51,159 nt of DNA from Alphaproteobacteria bacterium (GTDB taxonomy: Bacteria; Pseudomonadota; Alphaproteobacteria; JAEULC01): contig JAKLKW010000034.1 of NCBI GenBank assembly GCA_023150455.1, positions 1-51,159 on the forward strand, written 5' to 3'. Under the pieces are notes generated by a model that saw nothing but the letters and a program-made list of their open reading frames with translations, searched no databases and was not told where the DNA came from. The translations under genes and the position numbers were made by a program. Numbering within the stretch: the stretch's first letter is position 1; every line of letters starts with the position of its first letter. Below, in pieces: positions 13,651 to 21,491 of the stretch.

Positions 13651-14682
13651 ATGGCCGCCAGGGAGCCTCAGCCGCGCATCGCGCTGGTGATGGGCGATGC
13701 CGCCGGGATCGGCCCGGAGCTGACCGCCAAGCTGCTGGCGATGCCGGCGGTGGCCGATATGGCGCGCATCGTCGTGGTCGGCGACCGCCGCGTGCTGGAC
13801 CAGGCGGCGCACCTGGCGGGAGCGACGCTCGACCTCGGCCCCGTGCTGGCGCCGGGCGAGGCGCCGCGATTCGCCGCCGGCAAGCCGACGCTGCTCGATC
13901 GGCGCGCGCTCGATCCGGCGACCATCGCCATGGGCCGGGCCTCGGTCGCGGGCGGCGCCTTCGCCATGGAGAACTTCCGCGCCGCGCTGGTCCTGGCGCG
14001 CGAGGCGGCGGTCGACGCGATCTGCTTCACGCCGTTCAACAAGGCGGCGCTGAAGCTGGCCGGCAATCCCTACGACGACGAGCTGCATTTCGCCGCCGAC
14101 GTGCTGGGCTACGGCGGCGAATGCAGCGAGTTCAACGTGCTCGACGGCCTGTGGAACGCGCGCGTCACCTCGCACGTGCCGCTCAGGCAGGTGCCGGGCA
14201 TGCTCAGCGTCGACGCCATCGTGAAGGCGCTGGTGCTGACGCATGCCTGCCTGGTGCAGTCGGGCGTCGCGCGGCCGCGCATCGCGGCCGCGGCGCTGAA
14301 CCCGCATGCCGGCGACGGCGGCAATTTCGGGCGCGAGGAGATCGACGTGATCGCCCCGGCGGTCGAGCAGGCGCGCGCGCGCCAGATCGCCGCCGAGGGC
14401 CCGTTCCCCGCCGACACCGTGTTCCTGCGCGCGCGGCGCGGCGACCACGACGCGGTGCTGACCATGTTCCACGACCAGGGCCAGATCGCCATGAAGCTGA
14501 TGGGCTTCGAGCGCGGCGTCACGGTGCTGGGCGGCCTGCCGGTGCCGATCACCACGCCCGCGCACGGCACGGCCTACGACATCGCCGGCAAGGGCGTCGC
14601 CGACCCGACCGCGACGCACCGCGCCTTCCTGCAGGCCTGCGCCATGGGCCGGACCCGCGCGAGAGGGGCCAAGGCCGCCTGA
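13651..14682 (+). CDS. pdxA2: PdxA-family dehydrogenase (PdxA2-like)
   Basis: The 343-residue protein belongs to the PdxA superfamily: NAD-dependent, metal-dependent oxidative decarboxylases of 4-phosphohydroxy-acids. Metal-binding histidines are seen in TSHVPLRQVPG, NPHAGDGGNFG (followed by REEID) and MFHDQGQIAMK. The N-terminus ALVMGDAAGIGPELTAKLL is typical. True PdxA acts in pyridoxal phosphate synthesis. Linkage to a GntR regulator and a TRAP transporter instead fits the PdxA2 group, which oxidises 4-phospho-D-threonate or erythronate in four-carbon acid-sugar catabolism. The partner DUF1537-type kinase of that pathway is not in this window. The promoter and operator candidates are at 13572-13621. 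Confidence 0.85.
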   Translation: MAAREPQPRIALVMGDAAGIGPELTAKLLAMPAVADMARIVVVGDRRVLDQAAHLAGATLDLGPVLAPGEAPRFAAGKPTLLDRRALDPATIAMGRASVAGGAFAMENFRAALVLAREAAVDAICFTPFNKAALKLAGNPYDDELHFAADVLGYGGECSEFNVLDGLWNARVTSHVPLRQVPGMLSVDAIVKALVLTHACLVQSGVARPRIAAAALNPHAGDGGNFGREEIDVIAPAVEQARARQIAAEGPFPADTVFLRARRGDHDAVLTMFHDQGQIAMKLMGFERGVTVLGGLPVPITTPAHGTAYDIAGKGVADPTATHRAFLQACAMGRTRARGAKAA

Positions 14683-14745
14683 CCAAAGTCCGAACGCGGC
14701 CCTGCAGCGGGCACGCCAGGCAACTCGACTAGGGGAGGAAACCAC

Positions 14746-15714
14746 ATGCTGCGATACGCCTTCGTCCTGGCCCTGGGGCTCGCCGCGACGGCAGCCCAGG
14801 CGCAGACCATCGAGCTGAAGCTCGGCAACACCTCGGCGCCCGGCGCCAGCCAGACCGCCGCCGCCGAGGAGTTCGCCAAGCGCGTGAACGAGAAGCTGGC
14901 CGGCAAGGTCAAGGTCACGGTGTTCGCCAACAGCCAGCTCGGCAACGAGAACGAGCTGCTGCAGAAGCTGAAGATCGGCACGGTCGACTTCTCGCAGCCC
15001 TCGACCATCATGTCGACCGTGGCCGGCGAGTTCGGCATGTTCGACATGCCCTACCTCATCAAGGACCGCGCCCACATGGCGCGCTTCCGCGACGAGGTGT
15101 TCTGGAAGGAGATGGCGCCCAAGACCGAGGCGCAGGGCCTCAAGATCATCGCGGTGTGGGAGAACGGCTTCCGCCACATCACCAACAACGTGCGGCCGAT
15201 CAACAGGCCCGAGGACCTCAAGGGCATCAAGCTGCGCGTGCCGCCCGGCATCTGGCGCGCCAAGATGTTCCAGGCCTATGGCGCCAGCCCCTCGCCGCTG
15301 CAGTTCAACGAGCTGTTCGTGGCGCTGCAGACCGGCGTGATGGACGCGCAGGAGAACCCGCTCTCCAACATCTACAACGCCAAGCTGCACGAGGTGCAGA
15401 AGTACCTGTCGATGACCAACCACGTCTACACGCCGTCGTTCCTGACCGTGGGCGCCGCGCGCTGGAACAAGCTGGCGGCGGGCCTGCGCAAGGAGATCGA
15501 GACGATCGCGCTCGGCACCCAGCCCTGGGTCCTTGCGAACGAGGAGAAGGGGGACAAGGCGCTGCTCGACAAGCTCAAGGGCAGCGGCATCCAGATCAAC
15601 AACGCCGACCGCGACGCCTTCGTGAAGGCCAGCGGCCCGATCTACGAGGAGTTCGCCAAGCAGGTGCCGGGCGGCAAGGCCCTGGTCGACAAGGCGCTGG
15701 CGCTCGCGAAATAG
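14746..15714 (+). CDS. dctP: TRAP transporter solute-binding protein (DctP family)
   Basis: The 322-residue periplasmic binding protein has a Sec signal peptide (about residues 1-20, cleavage after AQA) and a strong ribosome site (AGGGGAGGAAA). The DctP fold is recognised by IELKLGNTSAPGASQTAAAEEF, the carboxylate-binding Arg region (DLKGIKLRVPPG) and the FNELFVALQTGVMDAQENP motif, where TRAP receptors contact the substrate carboxylate. It delivers an organic acid to the DctQM membrane unit. The neighbouring PdxA-like enzyme suggests a small hydroxy or sugar acid. Confidence 0.95.
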   Translation: MLRYAFVLALGLAATAAQAQTIELKLGNTSAPGASQTAAAEEFAKRVNEKLAGKVKVTVFANSQLGNENELLQKLKIGTVDFSQPSTIMSTVAGEFGMFDMPYLIKDRAHMARFRDEVFWKEMAPKTEAQGLKIIAVWENGFRHITNNVRPINRPEDLKGIKLRVPPGIWRAKMFQAYGASPSPLQFNELFVALQTGVMDAQENPLSNIYNAKLHEVQKYLSMTNHVYTPSFLTVGAARWNKLAAGLRKEIETIALGTQPWVLANEEKGDKALLDKLKGSGIQINNADRDAFVKASGPIYEEFAKQVPGGKALVDKALALAK

Positions 15715-15721
15715 CCGCGTC

Positions 15722-16219
15722 GTGGCCGGCATCGCCAAGGCCCTCCGGCTGAGCCTGGAGGCGATCAGCCTGCTGCTGCTGACGGCGCTGCTGCTGATCG
15801 TCGTCGTGGCGGTCGGCGCGCGCTACACCGGCCACATGTTCCTCTGGTACGACGAGGTGGCCAGCATCCTGCTGGCCTGGCTCACCTACTTCGGCGCGGC
15901 GCTCGCCGCGCTGAAGCGGGGCCATCTCGGCTTCGACAACGCCATGCGCGCGCTGCCGCCCGCGGCCCGGCGCGCCGCCTTCGTGCTGGCCGAGGCGGTG
16001 ACGATCGGGTTCTTCATCGCCCTGGGCTGGGGCGGCTGGGCGCTGCTCGACGTGCTGGCCGGCGAGACGCTGGTCAGCCTGCCGTCGGTGCCGTCCTCGG
16101 TCGTGCAGGCGGCGATCCCGATCGGCGCGACCCTGTTCGTCCTGGCCGAGCTGCTGTCGATGCAAGAGGCCTGGCGCCGCTACGGCCAGGACGCGGCGCT
16201 GGAGGAGGGGCATTTGTAG
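15722..16219 (+). CDS. dctQ: TRAP transporter small permease (DctQ family)
   Basis: This 165-residue protein has four hydrophobic segments (about residues 13-33, 47-67, 85-110 and 123-145), the DctQ layout. It carries the typical WYDEVASILLAWLTYFGAALAALKRGHLGFD signature region (split here by family convention into helix 2 and its cytoplasmic turn). The start is GTG 15722, seven bases after the dctP stop. It pairs with DctM to form the Na+-coupled membrane unit. Confidence 0.92.
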   Translation: MAGIAKALRLSLEAISLLLLTALLLIVVVAVGARYTGHMFLWYDEVASILLAWLTYFGAALAALKRGHLGFDNAMRALPPAARRAAFVLAEAVTIGFFIALGWGGWALLDVLAGETLVSLPSVPSSVVQAAIPIGATLFVLAELLSMQEAWRRYGQDAALEEGHL

Positions 16220-16320
16220 TGGCCGGCTCGACGAGCTGCAGGCGACAATTGGAGTGTCCGCCCCCGCAAGGGAGAGGGGACCAGATCAAGCGCCGTTGCC
16301 GTCGGCACTGACCCTCAGCC

Positions 16321-17598
16321 ATGGCCGCGCTCCTCATCCTGATCCTGTTTCTCGCGCTGTGCGCGTTGAACGTGCCGATCGCGGTCGCGCTGGGCGCGGT
16401 CGCGCTGGCGGCGATGGTGGGGGACCTGGGCTCGGCCGGGCTGATGAACGCCGCCATCGTGATGTTCGAGGGCGCACGCAAGTTCCCGCTGATCGCGATC
16501 CCGCTGTTCGTGCTGGCGGGCGGCATCATGAACGCGACCAGCATCTCGCGCCGCCTGATCGCCTTCTGCAACGCGCTGATCGGCTTCGTGCGCGGCGGCC
16601 TCGCCATGGTCAGCGTCGTCGCCTCGATGTTCTTCGCCGAGATCTCGGGCTCGGCCGTGGCCGACGTCGCGGCGCTGGGCTCGGTGCTGATCCCCGAGAT
16701 GAAGCGCCGCGGCTACCCCAAGGAGCTGGCCGCCTCGGTGATGTCGTCGGCGGCGTCGCTGGCGATCATCATCCCGCCCTCGATCCCGATGATCCTCTAC
16801 GCGGTGATCGCCGACACCTCGGTGGTCAAGCTGTTCGTCGCCGGCATCGTGCCCGGCGTCCTGGGCGGGGTGCTGCTGATGGCCGTGGCCTACTGGCACG
16901 CCTGGCGGCTCGGCCTGCCGTCCGAGGCCGCGTTCCACCTGGCCAACGTGTGGAAGACCTTCCGCGAGGCGGGGCTCGCCCTTCTGCTGCCGGTCATCAT
17001 CCTCGGCGGCATCTTCGGCGGCGTGGTCACCGCGACCGAGGGCGCCGCGCTCGCGGTCATAGCCGCGCTCGTGATCGGCCTCGTCTACCGCGAGATCGAC
17101 TTCGGCGTCCTCTACACGGCGCTGGTCGACGGCGTCATGCAGACCGCGGTGGTGATGCTGCTGGTCGCGACCTCGGCGCTGCTCGGCGTCTACCTGACCG
17201 AGACCCAGCTGCCGCAGCGCCTGGCGGCGTCGCTGCTGGACCTGACGCAGAACAGGTACCTGATCCTGGCGCTGCTCAACGTCGCCTTCTTCGTCCTCGG
17301 CTTCTTCCTGCACGGCGCCGCGGCGATCATCCTGGTCGTGCCGATCGTCATGCCGCTGGTCAAGGCGGTCGGCATCGACCCGATCCATTTCGGCATCCTG
17401 GTGACGCTCAACATCGCCGTCGGCCAGCAGACGCCGCCGGTCGCCAGCGTGCTGATGATCGCCTGCTCGATCGCCAAGTCGAACATGTGGGAGACGTCGC
17501 GCACCAATGTCGGCTTCGTCCTGGTGCTGCTGCTGATCCTCGTGCTCGTCACCTACGTGCCCGCGGTGCCGCTCGCCCTGGTCGACCTGTTCTACTGA
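16321..17598 (+). CDS. dctM: TRAP transporter large permease (DctM family)
   Basis: The 425-residue, roughly 12-helix permease carries DctM signatures: PLFVLAGGIMNATSISRRLI, AEISGSAVADVAALGSVLIP and the SSAASLAIIIPPSIPMILYA substrate/Na+ loop. The repeated half near PPVASVLMIACSIAKSNMWE is the second inverted-topology motif. ATG 16321 is the first usable start, since an in-frame TGA sits at 16309. Unusually, 101 bp separate it from dctQ, whereas most TRAP Q/M pairs abut or overlap. I see no convincing Shine-Dalgarno before it. Confidence 0.94.
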   Translation: MAALLILILFLALCALNVPIAVALGAVALAAMVGDLGSAGLMNAAIVMFEGARKFPLIAIPLFVLAGGIMNATSISRRLIAFCNALIGFVRGGLAMVSVVASMFFAEISGSAVADVAALGSVLIPEMKRRGYPKELAASVMSSAASLAIIIPPSIPMILYAVIADTSVVKLFVAGIVPGVLGGVLLMAVAYWHAWRLGLPSEAAFHLANVWKTFREAGLALLLPVIILGGIFGGVVTATEGAALAVIAALVIGLVYREIDFGVLYTALVDGVMQTAVVMLLVATSALLGVYLTETQLPQRLAASLLDLTQNRYLILALLNVAFFVLGFFLHGAAAIILVVPIVMPLVKAVGIDPIHFGILVTLNIAVGQQTPPVASVLMIACSIAKSNMWETSRTNVGFVLVLLLILVLVTYVPAVPLALVDLFY

Positions 17599-17652
17599 GC
17601 GTTCCGTTGCCATAATGGCGTCCCCAGCGCCGGGAGATCAGGGAGGGACGCG

Positions 17653-17946
17653 ATGACGACCTATGTTCTTCTCGTCAACTGGACCGACCAGGGCATCCGC
17701 AACGTGACCGACTCGCCCAAGCGCTTCGACGCCGGCCGGAAGGCGCTGCGCGACATGGGCGGCGACATCAAGTTCATGTTCATGACCATGGGCGAATACG
17801 ACATGGTCGTGGTGTACGAGGCGCCCGACGACGCCATCGCCGCGCGCTTCACGCTGATGCTGGGCCAGGCCGGCAACGTCCGCACCAAGACGCTGAAGGC
17901 CTTCCCCGAGCAGGCCTATCGCGAGATCATCAACTCGGTGCGCTAG
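17653..17946 (+). CDS. GYD-domain protein
   Basis: This 97-residue alpha/beta protein starts MTTYVLLVNWTDQGIRN and contains the GEYDMVVVYEAPDD motif, the hallmark of the GYD (ferredoxin-like dimeric barrel) family. Family members are small cytosolic proteins of unknown function. It has its own ribosome site (CAGGGAGGGACGCG) 54 bases after dctM and may be the last gene of the TRAP operon or independent. No catalytic residue can be assigned. Confidence 0.85.
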   Translation: MTTYVLLVNWTDQGIRNVTDSPKRFDAGRKALRDMGGDIKFMFMTMGEYDMVVVYEAPDDAIAARFTLMLGQAGNVRTKTLKAFPEQAYREIINSVR

Positions 17947-17953
17947 CCGCGGC

Positions 17954-18180
17954 GATGACGGATGACGGATCGACGGATGGCTCACGCGGAGGACGCGGAA
18001 TCGGGGCCTGTGACGGACCGAGCGCGACGTTCCGGCCTCTCGGCCCCCCGCGTGCTCCGCGCCTCCGCCGCGAGCCGGCCAGCCGAAGCGCAGCATGAGA
18101 CGCACGGTTCAAGCCTGTGACTCCTATCCCGTGTCTCACCCGAGGGGTTCAGTCCACTCTCCGATGACGGATGACGGATC
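17954..18180. repeat. 18-bp direct repeat flanking a non-coding hairpin element
   Basis: GATGACGGATGACGGATC occurs identically at 17954-17971 and 18163-18180, itself built from a GATGACG repeat. Between the copies lies an imperfect inverted repeat, about 17982-18008 against 18042-18073, made of degenerate GCGGAGGA-like octamers and closed by GGGGCC/GGCCCC. The right copy runs into the 3' end of the primase-like gene and supplies part of its last codons. No gene is supported in 17947-18135. Confidence 0.6.
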
Positions 18181-19269
18181 GGCCGGGCGCAGATTGCCCT
18201 GAGCCTGCCGCAGGGCGAGGCCCGCGAAGCCGCGCTGGCCGGTGCGGCGGCGTTTCGGAGCGAAGCCGCGCGCTTCGAGCGCCTGGCTGAAGCGCTTCCG
18301 GCTGCCGGGGTCGACGCCCGCGCGCTCGGCCCAGTCCTGCCAGGCGGCGTAGAGCGCACCGGCCGAGGCCCAGGCGCCGGGCGACTTGTCGGTGCTCTCC
18401 TCGATCCAGCGCCCCGTCGCGTCCTCGGCCGCCCGTCGGCGCTCGGCGGCGGCACGCGCCGCCGGCGGCGGCGCCAGGCCGACGCGGCGCCAGGCGAGGC
18501 AGCCTTCCACCGCCCAGCGCAGGATCGCCGGATACTCGGCTTCGAGCCGGTCGGCGAAGTCGGGATCGTCGCCGCACGCCGGCGGCGCAGCCGCGTCGGC
18601 CAGGGCGCCGAGATGCGCGAGCAGCGACGTGAAGAAGCGACGGTCGTCGGCCGACAGGAAGCCCAGCGCCGGGCCGGGATCGCGCCCGGCCAGCGCCCAT
18701 CCCGCCACGCGCTGCAGATAGAAGAGAAGGTCCGCGTCGCCGCCGGCGATGCGATCGAGCCAGCCGGACCACAGCGGGCACGGCGTGCCGGGATCGGCCG
18801 GGGCCACGGCGGCGATGCGGGTCATATAGGCCTCGGGACGATGCGGCGTCACGTCGCCCGTGCGCGTGTCGAGGATGCCGGCGGGCGTGTTGAGCAGGTC
18901 AGGCTCGGCGTCGAACTGCTCCGGCGATGCGGCGAGCAGGCGGTCGGTGCGCGCCAGGCGCTCGACCGCGGCGCTCGCCGTCGGCGCGCCCAGCCGCTCG
19001 ACCACGCGCAGTCCCAGCTTCTCCGGCATCTCCGTGGCCGCCACGTCGGCGGCCGTGCGGCACAGCTCGCCCGCCAGGTCGAGCGCGAGCCCGGTGTCGT
19101 CCGGGCGCCAGCGCGTGCCGTCCCACGCCATCCATTGCCGCCGGCGCGCCACGTAGCGCAGGCGCTGCTCATGGACGACGGCGAAGGCGCGCGCGAGCGG
19201 ACGCGGCTGGTAGAGCCGCACGATCTGGCCACCGGTCGGCAGCGTGGGCTTCGCGGAATCGACTTCCAT
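18136..19269 (-). CDS. P4/D5-type phage primase relic lacking its SF3 helicase core
   Basis: The 377-residue frame starts at ATG 19269 with AAGGAG eight bases upstream. Residues 1 to about 195 match the D5_N/primase-associated region of P4-family phage and plasmid primases (YVARRRQWMAWDGTRW, LLNTPAGILDTRTG, WLDRIAGGDADLLFYLQRVAGWAL). The C-terminal third matches the same family's end (RLEAEYPAILRWAVEGCLAW, GSRKRFSQALEARGF). In intact members the two parts are joined by an SF3 ATPase with a GxxxxGKS P-loop. Here only about 35 unrelated residues (PGPALGFLSADDRRFFTSLL...) connect them and no P-loop exists. The last residues come from intergenic repeat sequence. It is probably an inactive remnant of an integrated satellite or plasmid, though the frame is still open. 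Confidence 0.75.
   Translation of the reverse strand: MEVDSAKPTLPTGGQIVRLYQPRPLARAFAVVHEQRLRYVARRRQWMAWDGTRWRPDDTGLALDLAGELCRTAADVAATEMPEKLGLRVVERLGAPTASAAVERLARTDRLLAASPEQFDAEPDLLNTPAGILDTRTGDVTPHRPEAYMTRIAAVAPADPGTPCPLWSGWLDRIAGGDADLLFYLQRVAGWALAGRDPGPALGFLSADDRRFFTSLLAHLGALADAAAPPACGDDPDFADRLEAEYPAILRWAVEGCLAWRRVGLAPPPAARAAAERRRAAEDATGRWIEESTDKSPGAWASAGALYAAWQDWAERAGVDPGSRKRFSQALEARGFAPKRRRTGQRGFAGLALRQAQGNLRPADPSSVIGEWTEPLG
18196..18216. repeat. REP-like small hairpin inside the primase relic 3' end
   Basis: GCCCTG-AGCCTGCCG-CAGGGC has 6-bp perfect arms and a 9-nt loop. It resembles the widespread CCTGAGCCTGxCGxAGGG dispersed hairpins. Its location inside the relic's C-terminal codons suggests that repeat DNA, not the original primase end, encodes this tail. 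Confidence 0.4.
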
Positions 19270-19647
19270 GGTCGTGCTCCTTTCGGTTCGATCGACATGC
19301 GCGATGCATCGGGCGACGCCCGTTCGCCGACGTTCGCGTTTCAACAAGAGCGAGCGCCGCACACGGCGAATCCCGGCTGCCGACGGGCATTCCCATCGGC
19401 ACCGCTGGCGGCCGTTGATCCGGCCGCCAACCCGAATGACTGACGCGCGGATCAACGCGGGCCTGCGCCGCGCTTCAGTCGCAATGTTGGAGGATGGCCG
19501 ACATGGTGCGTCCGACCGCGCGGTAAGTCAAGCGCGGACGCGCATGATGCGCTCAAACGCGAACGCGCGGTCGATGGCGTGCGCGCGGCGCCGGCGCTAT
19601 GAATGGCGCCGCCCCGCACCGGGGGCGCCTGTCAGGGGACCGACTCC
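19270..19647. other. Non-coding gap between primase relic and DMT permease
   Basis: I find no gene with a credible protein. The notable element is a perfect 8-bp inverted repeat, TGGCGGCC (19406-19413) and GGCCGCCA (19422-19429), with an 8-nt loop. It lies upstream of the relic on its strand and could be an operator or a terminator. Confidence 0.4.
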
Positions 19648-20490
19648 TTGGAGCTTGCCGTCATCGCGGCGATCCTCGCCGCCTCGCTGCTGCACGCCAC
19701 CTGGCACGCGCTGGTGAAGTCGAGCGGCGACCGCGTCGTCGCGCTCGCGGGCATGAACCTGGTCAGCGGCCTCGCCGCGCTGGCCTGCCTGCCGCTGGTC
19801 AAGCCGCCGTCGCCGGCGGCTTTCGCCGTGATCGGCTTCTCGGTGCTGCTCCATGTCGGCTACAAGATCGGGCTCGCCGGCCTCTATCACCGCGTCGACC
19901 TGGGCCAGGCCTATCCGTTGGCGCGCGGCCTGACGCCGATCATGGCGACCGTCCTCGGGCTCGTCGTGCTGGGCGAGCGGCCGGGCGTGGCGGTGATGCT
20001 CGGCATCGCGCTGGTCTCGCTCGGCGTGCTGGCGCTCGCGCTCGAGCGCAGCGAGCGGCGCATCGCGCCTCAGACGCTCGGCATCGCGGCGCTGACCGGC
20101 CTCACCGTCGCCGGCTATTCGGTGGTCGATGCCTACGGCGTGCGCCTCGACGGCGACTGGCTCGGCTTCACCGCCTGGCTGATCGTGTGCGACTGCGCCG
20201 GCTTCCTCGCCTATGCCTTCCTGACGCGCGGCCGGTCGGTCCTTGCCACGTGGCGCCGGGGCTGGGGCGGCGTCCTGGTCAGCGGCCTGCTGGGCCTCGG
20301 CTCGTTCGGCGCCTTCATGTGGGCGCTCGGCCGCGCCCCGGTCGGCGGCGTGTCGGCCTTGCGCGAAACCAGCGTGCTGTTCGCCGCGATCCTCGCTACG
20401 GTGGCGCTGGGCGAGGCCGCTACCCGGCTGCGCCACGCCGCGGCGCTCCTGGTGATGGCCGGCGTCATGGCCATCGCCGCGCTCCGGTGA
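19648..20490 (+). CDS. DMT-superfamily permease (EamA type)
   Basis: The 280-residue protein has about ten hydrophobic helices in two EamA-like halves. Hallmarks are LLHATWHALVKSSGD in helix 1, YHRVDLGQAYPLARGLTPIMATVLG at the end of the first half and RETSVLFAAILATVALGEA in the second. It is probably an inner-membrane exporter of metabolites; the substrate is not predictable. I prefer the TTG at 19648 (preceded by AGGGGA, and starting directly at helix 1) to an ATG at 19603, which would add 15 residues of low-complexity lead. It is followed closely by the Nudix gene on the same strand. Confidence 0.85.
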   Translation: MELAVIAAILAASLLHATWHALVKSSGDRVVALAGMNLVSGLAALACLPLVKPPSPAAFAVIGFSVLLHVGYKIGLAGLYHRVDLGQAYPLARGLTPIMATVLGLVVLGERPGVAVMLGIALVSLGVLALALERSERRIAPQTLGIAALTGLTVAGYSVVDAYGVRLDGDWLGFTAWLIVCDCAGFLAYAFLTRGRSVLATWRRGWGGVLVSGLLGLGSFGAFMWALGRAPVGGVSALRETSVLFAAILATVALGEAATRLRHAAALLVMAGVMAIAALR

Positions 20491-20511
20491 TCCCAAGGAA
20501 GAGATCCGTCG

Positions 20512-21207
20512 ATGACCGAAGACAAGCTGCCGCCGATGATCGCCGCGTATCTCGCGTTCGCGCGCCAGCGGCCCGACTTGTTCGAGACCCCGCCCGGGGG
20601 CGTGCGCATCCTGCTCGATCCGGCGGAGATCGCCGCCGTGCAGCACGAGATCATTCGCGGCCTGCGCGCGCGCGCGATGCCGGAATCCGGCGCCGACGTC
20701 GGCATCGTGCTCGAGGACCCGTGGTATCGCATCCTGCGCGACGCGGTCGAGTTCCCCGACGGATCGCGCCGGCTGCATACCCGCATCATCAACTACGCGG
20801 GCGACGGCGTGGCCGTCCTGCCGCTCTTCGACGGCAAGATCGTGGTGACGCGGCAATTCCGCCACGCGCCGCGGCGGTTCCTGCTCGAGATCCCCCGCGG
20901 CGCGATCGAGCCGGGACACTCGATCGAGGACACGGCGCGCAACGAGGTGCGCGAGGAGATCGGCGGCGAGCTGACGGAACTGGTCAGGCTGGGGTTCCTC
21001 TACGGCTCGAGCAACGTCTACTACAGCGGCGCGCATCTCTGCTTCGCGCGGCTGAGCAAGATCGGCGCGCCGCAGCTCCACGAGGGCATCGTCGCGGTCG
21101 AGCAGTACAGCGTGACCGAGTTCGAAAAGCTGCTGGTCGACGGAGAGCTGACCGACTCCTTCACCGTCGCGGCCTACGCGCACGCGAGGGCGCGGGGGCT
21201 GGTGTAG
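20512..21207 (+). CDS. Nudix hydrolase, ADP-ribose pyrophosphatase-like
   Basis: The 231-residue protein contains a Nudix fold: beta strand VAVLPLFDGKIVVTRQFRHAP, then the helix IPRGAIEPGHSIEDTARNEV followed by REEIGGEL. The three metal-binding glutamates of the REUxEExGU part are kept, but the usual Arg is Asn and the Glu at the first Nudix position is His, so activity may be altered. ADP-ribose or NDP-sugar hydrolysis is typical of this type. Its last 136 bp recur exactly at 25024-25159, and this copy is the full-length one. It seems to be the target gene of an insertion whose left end supplies the final codons. The upstream neighbour is a DMT permease 21 bp away. Confidence 0.88.
   Translation: MTEDKLPPMIAAYLAFARQRPDLFETPPGGVRILLDPAEIAAVQHEIIRGLRARAMPESGADVGIVLEDPWYRILRDAVEFPDGSRRLHTRIINYAGDGVAVLPLFDGKIVVTRQFRHAPRRFLLEIPRGAIEPGHSIEDTARNEVREEIGGELTELVRLGFLYGSSNVYYSGAHLCFARLSKIGAPQLHEGIVAVEQYSVTEFEKLLVDGELTDSFTVAAYAHARARGLV
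21065..21200 (+). repeat. Left copy of 136-bp perfect direct repeat (Nudix 3' end)
   Basis: Bases 21065-21200 are identical by eye to 25024-25159. Immediately after, both copies still encode Leu-Val-stop but with different codons (CTG GTG TAG here, CTC GTT TAG in the right copy). The pattern fits an element that recombined into the gene's 3' end and replaced it with an equivalent end. Confidence 0.9.
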
Positions 21208-21491
21208 GCGGCCGGGCCACGGATGGCCCCTGTCGGCCGTGCTCGGACTTCCGCTCAACGGCGGCAGGCGGACTTCAAATTCGGGCAGCGCCGGGTCCGC
21301 GATGTGCCAGAAGCAGTCATTCACACGAAGCGGATGGGCTCCAGGAAACAACCCCTTGCAGGCATTTGGCGCGCCGCAAGCAGACCAAGTTCGGGAACGC
21401 ACTCGCAAATGCCAGGAAACGATGCTAGCGGGGCAGCACGCCGCTTTCGCGGAGTTGTGCCTTGCCGGCTGAGATTCACTACACCGAGATA
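21208..21491. other. Non-coding left end of the inserted segment
   Basis: This 284-bp stretch is visibly less GC-rich than the flanking chromosome and has no supported gene. Around 21268-21326 its reverse complement would read NDCFWHIADPALPEF, a string like the 'CFWHIADI' shadow peptides seen with dispersed intergenic repeats of Rhizobiales-type genomes. I take it as a decayed copy of such a repeat, not as a gene. Confidence 0.4.

Noticed and set aside
16220-16320. Small gene or leader between dctQ and dctM
   Set aside because: Only 101 bp, no start with a ribosome site and no stable frame; noted only as an unusual gap.
21268-21326. Coding fragment 'CFWHIAD' on the minus strand
   Set aside because: Matches a shadow peptide typical of dispersed repeats, with no supporting start, length or domain.
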